A DNA stretch of 64,000 nt from Lepisosteus oculatus (Eukaryota; Chordata; Actinopteri; Semionotiformes; Lepisosteidae), in contig NC_090698.1 of assembly GCF_040954835.1 (NCBI RefSeq), forward strand, positions 2,726,501-2,790,500. Reading direction: 5' to 3'. This document shows positions 25,590 through 52,298 of the stretch, in pieces. The stretch's first letter is position 1. Every line of letters starts with the position of its first letter. Both the position numbers and the translations under genes were made by a program. The notes under the pieces were generated by a model. It did no database searches, was not told where the DNA came from, and saw nothing but the letters and a program-made list of their open reading frames with translations.

Positions 25590-26068
25590 GTAATATAATA
25601 ATTGCTAACAGTTCTATAGCTGTTTCTGGACACTCCACTCAAAGCGCTTTACAGGTAATGGGGATCCCCTCCACCACCACCAGTGTGCAGCCCCACCTGG
25701 ATGATGCTCCAGTACGCTCCCCACACACCAGCTCTCAGTGGGGAGGAGAACAGAGTGATGATGCCAGTTCAGAGAGGGGGGTTATTATGGGCCATGATGG
25801 GTGAAGGCCAGGGGGGAATTTGGCCAGGACACCGGGGTTACACCCCTACTCTTTTCAAGAAACGCCCTGGGATTTTTAATGACCACAGAGAATCAGGACC
25901 TCGGTTTTACATCTCATCTGAAGGACGGCGCCTTTTTACAGTCTAGTGTCCCCGTCGCTATACTGGGGCAACAGGACCCACACAGACCGCAGGGTGAGCG
26001 CCCCCTGCTGGCCCCACTCACACCTCTTCCAGCAGCAGCCTCAGCTTTCCCAGAAGTCTCCCTTCTCC
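25590..26068 (-). mobile_element. 5S-rRNA-derived SINE, copy A
   Basis: Shares long stretches with copies near 52.5 and 63 kb, including CTCCACTCAAAGCGCTTTAC and GGATGATGCTCCAGTAC. Its 5S-like head (right end on the plus strand, reverse orientation) is degraded to little more than CAGAAGTCTCCC, so the family is assigned through the better copies. Confidence 0.7.
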
Positions 26069-26959
26069 CTCCCCTCTTGCTTGCACTCCAATGACGTGCG
26101 TTACCGTACGTCTGCCAGCGTTCCCCTCACCTTTTACTGTTTTCCCACTGTGATTTACCGCCGATATCCCCCGCGGTCCCCCGCCCTTGTGCTGCCGCAG
26201 ATCCCGAAGGAAAGGCCCGGCGCTGATCCTCATCATCAAGACAGTCTGCTCCAGAGAGACCCAGTTTCCTTAGTAATGGGGATTATCTGAGTATACGATT
26301 TATTCCATGCTTTATTACACTGACTGTGCTTTAACCGCGCTAAAGATCTTGGAAAACGATATTTAGCATTTGACTAATTTGGCTTAGGGGTCATTTTATT
26401 TTAGTAGACTTTGTCCCGCCACCTAGTGGCTAAAGCGAGTAACTACACGTGTTTCGTAATGAAGCGCAGCGCGCTGGGACGGGCGCGGGCAGGGTCTCCC
26501 TGGAGCAGACTCGCGCCTGTCTTTAGCGGCGGCCCTGGGACGCTCTGGGGTCCACGCCGGACAGGGCTGCGCCTGTGTCTGTCCCAGGGCACGGGGGCTC
26601 CTGGGGTTAATGCAAAAGCGAGCTCCCCGCCAGCTCCCCCGGCCTGCCCGTGCTCTCGGCGAGACACACAGTGATGTCTGGGAGTCTGGTCTCCCACTGG
26701 CAGCTGATCACTGGAAAAAAGTGCGATTCGTTCCACCCGGCACAAGACCATTAACCCCTCCCCGGCTCCGGGTCCGAGACTCTTTCCACCCTGGGGGTCA
26801 TGAGGAAGACGAGTGTGGCTCATCTGGCTCTTTATTCAAGCGACGTTGTGCCTCTGAAGCGTCTCTCGCTCCCCCTCTGCGGGAATACTGTAACAGTGTC
26901 GGTCTGTTTCCTGGGAATCGGGAACTACCTCAGCTAAGCAACCGGAACAGTGCAGGAGA

Positions 26960-27420
26960 ACAGAAAACCGTGTGGTGCACCGGGAAGACCTCGTTTAGAA
27001 TATTGTGGACCGCATGTATGAAAATTGATGTAGCTGCCCTGAGAAAAAGGACCAGCTGCGTTCTGGGACTAAAGGGAATGGGCTCATGTTCACCACCGGG
27101 CTATACGACCCGAACCTGTTTTCTGAGCAGAGAGGATTACGAGGTGACCAGATTCAAGAAATCAATTTCCTTAAAGGCACTGACAAAGTCAGCCCAGTGG
27201 GCTTCTTCAGAATAAGCAATGGAACACAAACAAGTGAGCCTTTACGCAAAGAGTTGTAGGAGCAGGGGACAGGCTACCTGGCCATGTTGTTGAAGCCTTC
27301 ACCTCGGCATCTTTAAAGATAAACCCAGGCGAGACCCTGGGATCAATTAACTAATTACTAACTACCAAGCAGGCCTGATGGGCCAAACGCCTCCTCAGGT
27401 CTGTGACCTGTCTTGTGTTC
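26960..27420 (+). mobile_element. LINE 3'-end fragment (same family as 9.1-9.75 kb)
   Basis: Carries the decayed C-terminal RT region and tail: GGACAGGCTACCTGGCCATG, GAGACCCTGGGATCAATTAA and a terminal GATGGGCCAAACGCCTCCTC. Aligns by eye with the tails near 9.6 and 41.2 kb. No intact frame. Confidence 0.65.
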
Positions 27421-28030
27421 TGGTGGCTCAGACGGCTTTTTCTAGGCGGGAGCTGCCCAGCTCCACCGAGGGATCGCGAGGAAAGAGACCAGGCGAGCCA
27501 ACCTCTGGGTGTCTGTTTATTCGTACGCTTACTCCTCTGTACAGCTGGGCGTTAATTGGTTTCGCCATTTCCCAGACAATATCATTTAAAATAACAAGTC
27601 ATCCTTTAAAATCAGCTTCTCCGTCAAACGGGTTCTTCTTCAGCGACGTATCTACAGATATGTACAGAGACCCCTGTGGGGGAGCAGAGGGGCGCGGGGG
27701 GGGGGAGATAATAAATAAGCGGGGTGGGGAGGACGTCTGGGGGAGGGGGAGGGAGGGGGGAGGGGTCTCTTCTTCCAGACCCTGTCAGTGTTCCAGTGTT
27801 GTGTCCGGAGCCCAGCCAGGCAATCTGAGCGGGAGGCGCTGGTTCCGGGCGGAGTGAGCCACGCTGAGTGAGCTGTGCCCACTCCTTAGTGTCGCCCCCG
27901 GGCACTCTGGGACGGCTCTGCAGCAATGCGCCACTGCCCACGGTGCGCCCTGCGGGGGGTGAAGAGGAGGCTGGCATGCGAGCGCTGCCTGCCGTTTCTG
28001 GGTCTTCCCGTTTGCCCGTTCTGTCCGACG

Positions 28031-28057
28031 GTAGTGGTGGTGGTGGTGGTGGTGGTG
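28031..28057. repeat. (GGT)n microsatellite
   Basis: About eight GTG/GGT triplets followed by a G run. In the minus frame it reads as a poly-His stretch inside an otherwise unsupported ORF. Confidence 0.85.
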
Positions 28058-29295
28058 CGGGGGGGGGATTGTCACAGCCTGGTGCATTCTGGGAACAGTG
28101 CTGGGCAGCCAGGGTGGGCTCCGTGTTGAAAACAGCGGAGGAGCTGGTGCTCGCCGCAGGGAGCTGGAGCTGAGGCGAGACCGGGCAGCCCAAGCCTCCG
28201 GCCTCTCCCTCCCCTTGGGCATCTGCCACAGCTCTGGTTCAGAAGTCTCGGCGCTGGGGGCACAATCCTGATCCCTAAAGACAGCGAGAGGAGACGGCAA
28301 GCCAGAACACTTCCTCCCTGGGCAGGAAGGGAAGAGGGGAGCCGATGGGTCAGAGGTCACGTGGGTCCAGGAGCCCTGCACCCTTGCCCATCCTCCACCC
28401 AGGCCGCGAGGTCCGGGGGGCTCGTGACTCCCGGCTCGGAACGTGCCTCACAGCGGCAGTCCCTGTGGCTCGGCCGGGGCGCAGAGCCCAGATCCCGCGA
28501 CAGGGCGCGCGCTTCCGTCAGCAGGGAGAGCAAGGGCCGGGCGGGATGCGGAGTGAGATTTCCGGGAGTCAACGGAATGGGAACAGATTACACGCCGGGC
28601 CTGTGAGCGATCCCCCCAGCGCCCGACGGAAATCCGCTTCGCTCGGACAACACACAGAGAAACACACTCACATATACACACACTCACACACAGACACGTG
28701 CATACTTGTTCCCTGCCATGCGTTCACCCCTCTCTCTCACAGCCCTGTACCTTACAAACGGAATTTCACGGCCCTGTCTGTGGGCTCTTGTGCTCACTAT
28801 GTATCACATCTTATCGCATACACACACACACACTGCAATACACATCTTTTTTCTTCTGCTTCTGCTCCTGTCGTACAGGAGAACATCGTGTGGCAGTCAG
28901 GTTCTCTCCAGTCCGGAGCTGAGGTGCTCACGAGTTGATCATCGCGGCCAGTGTGTTGTAGAGAGATGGATGGACAGACTGTGACCTCTAACCCCGTCCC
29001 GGGCTTGCGCACTGGCTCTGCCCCCGGGCTGTCAGTGTGACCCAGGCGCTGGCCCGCACGGCCGCTGACAGGCTGCAGGGATGGGCGCTGTGGCCCAGGA
29101 GCCCAGGGTTGGATGTGGAGAGGTAGTGGGTCTTCTGGACCATTTTTCAGGAATAGAGGTTGTCCAATTGCCCATGGGAGCCAGTTTTGTTTCGGGAGGA
29201 GACAGAGAAAATCTGGGCAAAGCGGAGAGTGAGTTGGCTTGGTGGGTTTAAGTCAGGTGAGCTGAATCCCTATGGCAAAAGGTTAGAATGGGAGG

Positions 29296-30112
29296 GGGGC
29301 AAGGCGTGGCTGTCCTGACAGAGAGGGGCGGGGCGAGGCGTGGCTGTCCTGACAGAGAGGGGCGGGGCATGGCTGTCCTGTCACAGAGGGGGGGCGAGGC
29401 GTGGCTGTCCTGTCACAGAGAGGGGTGGGGCGGGGCGTGGCTGTCCTGACAGAGAGGGGCGGGGCGAGGCGGGGCTGTCCTGACAGAGTGGGGCGTGGCG
29501 AGGCGTGGCTGTCCTGACAGAGAGGGGCGAGGCATGGCTGTCCTGTCACAGAGGGGGGGCGAGGCGTGGCTGTCCTGTCACAGAGAGGGGTGGGGCGGGG
29601 CGTGGCTGTCCTGACAGAGAGGGGCGGGGCGAGGCGGGGCTGTCCTGTCACAGAGGGGGGCGGGGCGGGGCGTGGCTGTCCTGTCACAGAGTGGGGCGTG
29701 GCGAGGCGTGGCTGTCCTGACAGAGAGGGGCGTGGCGAGGCGTGGCTGTCCTGTCACACAGAGGGGCGGGGCGAGGCATGGCTGTCCTGTCACAGAGAGG
29801 GGTGGGGCGGGGCGTGGCTGTCCTGACAGAGAGGGGCGGGGCGAGGCGTGGCTGTCCTGACAGAGAGGGGCGAGGCATGGCTGTCCTGTCACAGAGAGGG
29901 GTGGGGCGGGGCGTGGCTGTCCTGACAGAGAGGGGCGAGGCATGGCTGTCCTGACAGAGAGGGGCGAGGCATGGCTGTCCTGACAGAGAGGGGCGGGGTG
30001 AGGCGTGGCTGTCCTGTCACAGAGAGGGGCGGGGCGGGGCGGGGCGGGGCTGTCCTGACACAGAGGGGCGGGGCGAGGCGTGGCTGTCCTGTCACAGAGA
30101 GGGGCGGGGAGG
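29296..30112. repeat. GC-rich minisatellite next to the map3k10 3' end
   Basis: About 25 degenerate units of roughly 27-36 bp built on GGCTGTCCTGACAGAGAGGG or its GTCACAGAG variant, separated by variable GGGGCGGGGCGAGG spacers. A multi-unit block recurs, indicating higher-order duplication. The array ends about 200 bases beyond the map3k10 stop, so it lies in or just after its 3' UTR. Long open frames across it are compositional. Confidence 0.95.
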
Positions 30113-30317
30113 GGGAGCAGGATTCCAGAACTAAAGTGTCTGTGGTGAGCAGTCGAGGTGTTAATGCCCATCCTGTGGGAGCTGCCGGACAAGCAGTCTA
30201 CGCGCGCGGGGCTCACAGGAGCACAGACCTGCAGTGCCGGGTGGGGCTGGAATGTGCAGACGTGCTCACAGCTGCCTGGTGTGGTTCCCTGAGGGGGAGG
30301 ACGGGGTGGTGGGGCGG

Positions 30318-46350
<16,033 letters not shown>

Positions 46351-48234
46351 GACCGGCTCGGATCGCCCTGCTTGCCGTGGCGCTACACGCACTCAGAGCC
46401 ACCCGTCCGGTTTAGGGGTGGTATTTACGGAGAAACCTCGCGCTGCGACTGGCTTTCCTTCATGCTACAGTGCCAGAGGGCATGAACGTGTTTTTCCGTG
46501 CGGCTTGTGTGCGTGTGCGCATACACGGAGACAGACAGCCCTCAGCCGGCAGTCCGGTCGGCACCGGCCGCACACGGAGAGGTGAGCACTCCGGCACAGA
46601 AACACCGCCTTACGGCATTCAGCTTTCCCTCCACCCCGTGTTTGTCGCCTTTTAAACCAAAACCTTACTATCATCGGCATCAACAGTCATTTATAGAATA
46701 TTTCGTCCCCCACAAGAAGCGAGCATACACGGTTTTCCCCCGCGACGGCGATCAGATCACGCCGGGTAACATCCAGTGGGCTCCGCCGAGCCCCTCGTCC
46801 GCATCCACTGCCGCCCGCTTGTCCCAGCCCGGCGCTGACTGCAGCCAAACCCGGAGTCCGTCTTGTTTGCTGATGCCTTGGAAAAATTAGGAAATAGCCC
46901 AATATCCTCTTTTCACTGGCTTGTTTATCCCTTATTATAATAACCGCTCCGAGAGAAGCCGGTCCACCATCTCTCGCAAAAGGTGACTCTGATTATACAC
47001 CGGGAGCCTCAGTCGCTTCTGGGGTTCTCAGTCGGCTTGGTCCCCGCATCTCAGATGGTCGATATCGACAAGAAGGTGAATGAAATCCTCTTAGCGTCCC
47101 TCGGTGCACGGGCGTGCGTCTCTGCTGTCCCCTCTCTCTCGGAAGAGATTTATTCCCGTCTCGCCCGGCTTGCGGACAATGCAAAGCGGTTCTTCCCCCG
47201 TGCCCCGCTGCCGTGTGAAACGCACGGCTGTCGGTTTGTCCAGCGGCTCACGGCTGTGGCGATGTCCCCCATTCAGCTGTCAGCTGCTCCGGCTGACATT
47301 GTACACGGGGGGGGGGTGGAGAGGCGCGGGGAGTTCTGGGAAGTGTAGTCAACAAACCGCAGTACGGCCACTCGGTAACTCTGCCCGGATACAGCACTCG
47401 CATTCGGAGAAAAAAAATGATAAGTATGATGAGTAATGGGGAAAAGAACACGGTGCTTGTTTGTTTTCCTTCAGTGACGGTGCTGAAGGCGCGCCCTGTT
47501 TGTTTCCCCGGGGTGAAGGCGTCCTCTTCCCCGGCGGTGCTATCCGATGGGAAGACCGAGCGCGTCTCTGCAGGTGGAGAGACACCTGTGCCGCCCCCTC
47601 CCCGCCGCTCACTTCCTGCTGCGGCTTCCGGGTGTCGCCTCTAGCGGGGATTCGTGTCCAAGGTCCACCTTCAAAACAACCCCCCCCGGGGCCATCGCCC
47701 TGCAACGGTGCGGGTCAGCTCCGCGCTCTGCTTTGCCTTTGGTCTTTTTTGTTCCGATGAGGTCACAATGTGTACTGCTCGCCCCGAGCAAGACCTGTCA
47801 GCTTCACTCTGTTTCATTCAGCCGCCCTGCACTCCGACCTGTACCGGGGGGGGGGGCGGGGGGGGTTGGGTGTCCTCCTGTCTCCTCCTTTCCCGGTTTC
47901 CAAGGGGATGCTGTCTCCGGTTGGTGGAGCCTCACCGGTTTCTAAGGCAGCACTGTCTCCGGATTGGCTGATCGCGCCTCCCGGAGAGCTCGCCTATTGG
48001 TGAGTAGTGTTGATTGACAGGAGACCGGAGGGCAGGTGATAGTGGGGGGGGGGGGGCTCAGTCTTCAGGGCGGGGAGGAAATTCTGTCGCGTGCGCGCGC
48101 ACACTCGCGAGAGGCGGCGTGTACCCGCGCGGAAACGTGTCGATTTTACCAGAACGGTGATTCTCATTTCGGGACACCCTAAGTTATAGATAACTCGGAT
48201 ACCTGAAACGTATGGCAATCATCTAAAAAAAATC

Positions 48235-48330
48235 ACGAGAAGAAGGCTCTACAGCCGAAACGTTGTGTTTCTTTTCTTCGGTTTTCAGCATGGGATAAAC
48301 CTCTATTTGATACTTTGCAACTAGATTTTA
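48235..48330 (+). repeat. Retroelement tail remnant
   Basis: Carries GAAGGCTCTACAGCCGAAAC, GTTGTGTTTCTTTTCTTC and TTTTCAGCATGGGATAAACC, the best-preserved copy of the tail motif also seen in inverted form near 35.5 kb and in decayed form near 31.9 kb. Confidence 0.55.
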
Positions 48331-48356
48331 TGTTTTATTTATTATGCCCTGCAAGC

Positions 48357-48406
<50 letters not shown>
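48357..48406. repeat. (AAT)n microsatellite
   Basis: About 16 AAT/TAA triplets. It abuts a segment with GCGCCTTTAAAGG and TCAAAGCGCTT, so it may be the tail of a SINE related to the 5S-derived family. Confidence 0.92.
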
Positions 48407-48408
<2 letters not shown>

Positions 48409-51133
48409 AAATCTTCTATTTAGCGCCTTTAAAGGTGGCTTCTCAAAGCGCTTATATATAAATATTAATCTGACAGAGAGCAGGGTGGTCAGGGCTGTGA
48501 AAGCAGCTCCTGTCCTGCTCAGTGTTCGGGGTGTATCTGTCGGGGGGCAGACAGAGCACTTCCGGGTGTGCAGAGAGCCAGAGAGCCCCACGGAGCCCGC
48601 AGGCGCTGCGACAGGGCGAGGACGGTGATGGCTAGTCATGGCCAGCCTGTAGCCCGGCCTCATCACAGCTCGGAAGCTCAGCACGGCCGGGCCGGGCCCG
48701 GTCCGCTCTGGGACGGGGGGCCTCCACCTCGAGGGAAGACAGCTGGCGGCTGTCAGTAGTGTGGGGGCACCAGTGGGGGGCGCTCTTTCCCCGGCGTGGA
48801 CATTCCACACCGGGAAGGTGACAAAGGGTGCCGCGCTTCGCAGGGTCCTGGGGTCAGCGGCCATGTCAGCCTGTGAGACTGAGGGCGTTCCACCTGTCCT
48901 CCCTCGGGTACCCTCTTAATTCACCTGGTCCCCCCCCGACCTGCTGTGCAGTGGGGCTGCAGCCCAGTGGGGGAGAATGGGGGTCCCCTGTGTTGGAAGC
49001 ACTCTGGGCTCCTGTGGGATACAGGATACGGATAGCTACCCAGGACAGCGGCTCTGGCAGCTAATTAACCTGAAAAAGGGAGCTGGGCAGCGTGCAGCCT
49101 GTCTGTATCCAAGAGCTTCCCGCTCGCACCCTGGACACACTGCCTCTTCATTGGCCTGTGCGCCCCGGGGCCTGGTCCAATGGTCTGAGGGACTGCCTTT
49201 GTCCGGGTGCTTGTCAAGCCTCTTCAGGACTGAAGGTATCGAGTTCCTGTGATCTTACTTGTAAAGGGGAGAGGAAAGGCGTTGTGAGACACAAACTAAA
49301 TCAAAGTGCGTGTTCTGAGAGGCTACACACATCTGTCTGCCGTATACAGAAGACTTTCTGCTGTATCTGAAGCGGCACAGGACGGCGCAGGGAAGGGACG
49401 CGGTTCGGGGTTTCTGTGCAGAGCGGGGTCGGGAACACAGGTGCCAGCCGCTGAAGAGGGGCTGGTCAGCGGGACGAATCCCGTCCGGGACTCCGCAGCG
49501 GCAGTCTTCCAGGTGCACAACCCTGGAGGCTCCGTGGTGCAACCTGAGCTCGTCTGATTCACCATGCCGGCGTGCCGCTGGTTTCTGGCCACGTTCGCTC
49601 GCGCCGCGGCTGTGCTGATTGAATGGGACGTAATGCTACAGCAGCGAAACTGCTTGCACAGCGCACCGGCCCGGCGGGTCCAAACGGAGCCCTGCCTTTT
49701 TAAAATGAGCGGATTCGACAGCTGTCACCCCGATGCATTTGAAGCCGCTAGCCTGGCCTTGTGCCCCTGCCAGCGGCGGCCGCACAGTGCTGCTGTCTGT
49801 ACCGCGGTAAACGTCTGAGCCAGGACTCTGTGCACCGAGAGGCAACAACAGAGCGACGGCTGACATCATTCCCAGCGAGTGAGGGTGGGGGACCGGGTTA
49901 GTAGCCTGTGTTTCCCACTGTCCAAGTCACACCCTGACCTGAGCCAGACTCCCACCCAGCCTGCTTGACAAGGAGCTGTTCCTCCAGATCTCTTCTCATG
50001 TGTAACTCTAGGACTGTGGGCATGTGCTCTCCCATGCCAGAGCTGTAGCTAAGAGGCATTAGCTATAAGAGGCAAGGAAACTTAAAAACCAGAGTTTGGC
50101 CATTCAGACCATTTAGTTTGTTTAGTTGCTAGTTGGTACTTGATCTGAGGATGAAAGCTGTTTCTTGCGAGCAGTCAGTGGATTGGCTGTGTTAATCTTG
50201 TTCCAGATTCTTGTTCAGTTCTGTTGAGTGTGTTAAATGCTCTGCTCACCCAGTTCCTGCGATTTTCATGCAACACTGAGCTCGTGTTTCTTACTAGTTG
50301 TTTTCATGTGTCCTCATGTACGTGTCAGCACAGGTGTGACTTCCGATACCTGCCAGTAGGACTCATTCTTGAAACGAATCCCAGCTATGGCAGGCTGGCG
50401 GGGCAAGCAGGACCTGTGCGCGCAGTGTGGGCTGGCATCAGGTAGTGTGATTGCTGTGGCCAGCCCAGCTGTGTAACGGGCAGCTGCAGAGGGAGGTCAT
50501 GCTTCGCTGGACTATAGTGTTCCTCCTGGGACAGTCCTGTTGTCCGCAGTTCCTCACTGCTTCAGACACTGGGACAGGCTCTACAGGGGCCCTGCCAGAG
50601 GCTCCCACAGCCCCCAGGTTTCAAGCTCCCCAGAATTTCTGTACAGGAGAAAGGAGTGAAGAAGAAGGTGCAGCTGGGTTTTGGGGGGAGCTGGGTCACT
50701 GGAGGGCTGCGGCTGGGGTTGGGATGGGGAGGGGGCAGTGAGCAGTGAGCCCCTGCAGCCCATCTGCCATGGAGGAGGGGGTGTCAGGGTGTCGGAGGCA
50801 GGCTATTGTCTGTGGGTTGCCAAGCAGGTGCCCGGCTTGCGCGCAAGGCGCCAAGGACAGCTGGCGGGGGGTGCTCTCTCTTTCTCTCTCTCTCTCCTGC
50901 GGCGGACAGGTGTGGAGAGAGGCACTGCACAGAGGGAGGTGGGCCGAGCTGCTGGGAGAACACAAAGACACAGCACAGCACGGGGGAGAGAGAGGAGAGA
51001 GAGGGAGAGGAGATGGAGGAGAGGAAGGGAGAGGAGAGAGAGGAGAGAGGAGGAGGGAGAGGGGAGAGAGGAGAAGGGGGGAGAGAGAGAGAGAGGAGCA
51101 AGGCCCTTAACCCCAGCTGCTCCAGGGGCGCCG

Positions 51134-51139
51134 TATAAA
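51134..51139 (+). promoter_or_regulatory. TATA box of a candidate plus-strand promoter
   Basis: CCGTATAAATGG lies about 30-36 bases before an initiator-like TCTCACCTT, after a purine-rich GA tract. It faces the candidate exon ending at 51431. Seen directly, but function is inference. Confidence 0.35.
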
Positions 51140-51357
51140 TGGTGCCGAGGCCCCACTGCAGTCTGTCTCACCTTCACTAAGCACCACGACCACCACCCTC
51201 ATCATCATCATCATCATGCCTTCCTGCCCCAGTTCCTACCCTGTCCTCGGCTCTGTGTGGTGGTAGGTGAGGAGGAGGAGGAGAAACGGCTATTTGCCCC
51301 AGGCCCATGTCTGCTGAAACCCCGCCTCTGCCCCGCTGGGGTCAGCAGCTCCACCTG

Positions 51358-51431
51358 ATGGAGGATCTTATGATCTTCAACCCAATCACCCGCGTCATCT
51401 GCGTCTCGACCTTTTTCTTTATTCTGCTCAG
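51358..51431 (+). CDS. Candidate first coding exon of an unidentified membrane protein
   Basis: ATG at 51358 opens a 24-codon frame, MEDLMIFNPITRVICVSTFF and FILL, ending in AG before a consensus GTAAGT donor at 51432; without splicing it meets a stop within the donor. The peptide has a hydrophobic segment suited to a signal anchor. A TATA box stands 220 bases upstream, with a 16-codon upstream ORF at 51216-51266. It would run antisense towards the WD40 gene, and I find no second exon in the window. Gene identity not recognised; it may be chance. Confidence 0.3.
51418..51423 (-). terminator. Candidate poly(A) signal of the WD40 gene
   Basis: AATAAA on the minus strand, 64 bases downstream of the WD40 gene stop codon, implying a very short 3' UTR. 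It overlaps the candidate plus-strand exon, so one of the two readings may be coincidental. Confidence 0.5.
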
Positions 51432-51486
51432 GTAAGTAAGGCTCATCTCCTCTGCTCTGGCGTACATAAAGCACTCTGGGGGGTCC

Positions 51487-52298
51487 CTACCGCGCGGCGC
51501 GGCGCGGCGCGGGCGTGAGGGGGGGCAGCCGCAGCGGGGGCAGGTCCTGCAGCGCCCCGCCCTGCCCGCTCGCCCAGTCCAGCTCCAGGCGGCCGTAGTC
51601 GCTCTCCCCCTCGGGGTCCAGGGTGAGGACGCTGAGGCGCCAGGGCAGGGGCAGCTCGTGCTGGAAGCGGGCCGGGGGTCTCTCCCGGGGGTCTCGCAGG
51701 CCCACCTTCCACAGCACCCTCTGCCCCGGCGTGGGGTCCTGAGCTGGCGGCCGGAGAGGGGGCGGCCTTGGGGGGGCGCGGGAGACTGTGGGCACCGAGT
51801 CCAAAGACCAGCCTGCCCCTTTCTGCACTTTCGGGGAGCGGAAGCCGTAGCGGGAGATGAGTTTGTACAAGCTGTCCCTCCAGGTCTCGGGGTCCCCCTC
51901 CTGACCCCCCCACCTGAGACACGAGGGTCCGGCCCGGCTGCCCTGGGGCCAGGCTGCATCGCACGGGGTGGGCGGCGGGGCAGCCTTCACCCTCCCGCCC
52001 TCCTCTTCCTCGCCCTCCTCCCGCGGGGACGGCAGGGCCCGCCGCCGCCGGGACCGCACCCTGGTGACGTAGACGCGCAGCGCCGTGGGGTCGTCGCCCA
52101 GGCCGCCCTGGCAGGGCAGGGGGGCCGGCCCAGCACGAGCCTCCCGGACGCCCTCCTCCCTCCTGCGCCCGCGCCTCTGGGTGCGGGCAGGACTCTTAAC
52201 CCGAGTCGAGGTGTCATCTTTAGTCACTGCCCGGCCCCTGGGTGCCGTCCGGACTGGCTGTGGGGCAGCCTTCCAGCCTGCGCCCGAGTCTGCTCGTC
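51487..52298 (-). CDS. wdr97: WDR97-like coding exon 6 (C-terminus)
   Basis: Encodes residues from about 1095: an Arg/Lys- and Pro-rich disordered stretch, then TWRDSLYKLISRYGFRSPK and a final section with WRLSVLTLDPEGESDYGRL; stop TAG at 51487. Acceptor TTCGCCTCAG. A 5S-derived SINE lies just upstream of this acceptor. Confidence 0.75.

Larger units (their letters stand above)
17145..30317. other. Gene-poor interval between convergent ttc9b and map3k10
   Basis: Thirteen kilobases without a supportable coding exon. It should contain both 3' UTRs, with ends I cannot place. Recognisable content is a tRNA-like SINE (about 22.98-23.19 kb), a 5S-derived SINE (about 25.6-26.07 kb), a LINE tail (about 26.96-27.42 kb), a GGT microsatellite and a GC-rich minisatellite. 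CpG-rich patches near 26.4-26.9 and 28.3-28.6 kb carry no convincing exon. Confidence 0.6.
46351..51130. other. Region upstream of map3k10
   Basis: GC-rich with many G or C runs at 47.3-48.1 kb, an AAT microsatellite at 48.36 kb, a GA-rich purine tract at about 50.98-51.10 kb and no supportable coding exon. Open frames here lack domain content and splice context. A retroelement tail motif lies at about 48.24-48.33 kb. Confidence 0.6.

Noticed and set aside
27624-28381. About 200-residue minus-strand ORFs with poly-His and poly-Pro
   Set aside because: Driven by the GGT microsatellite and G runs; no conserved motif or splice signals.
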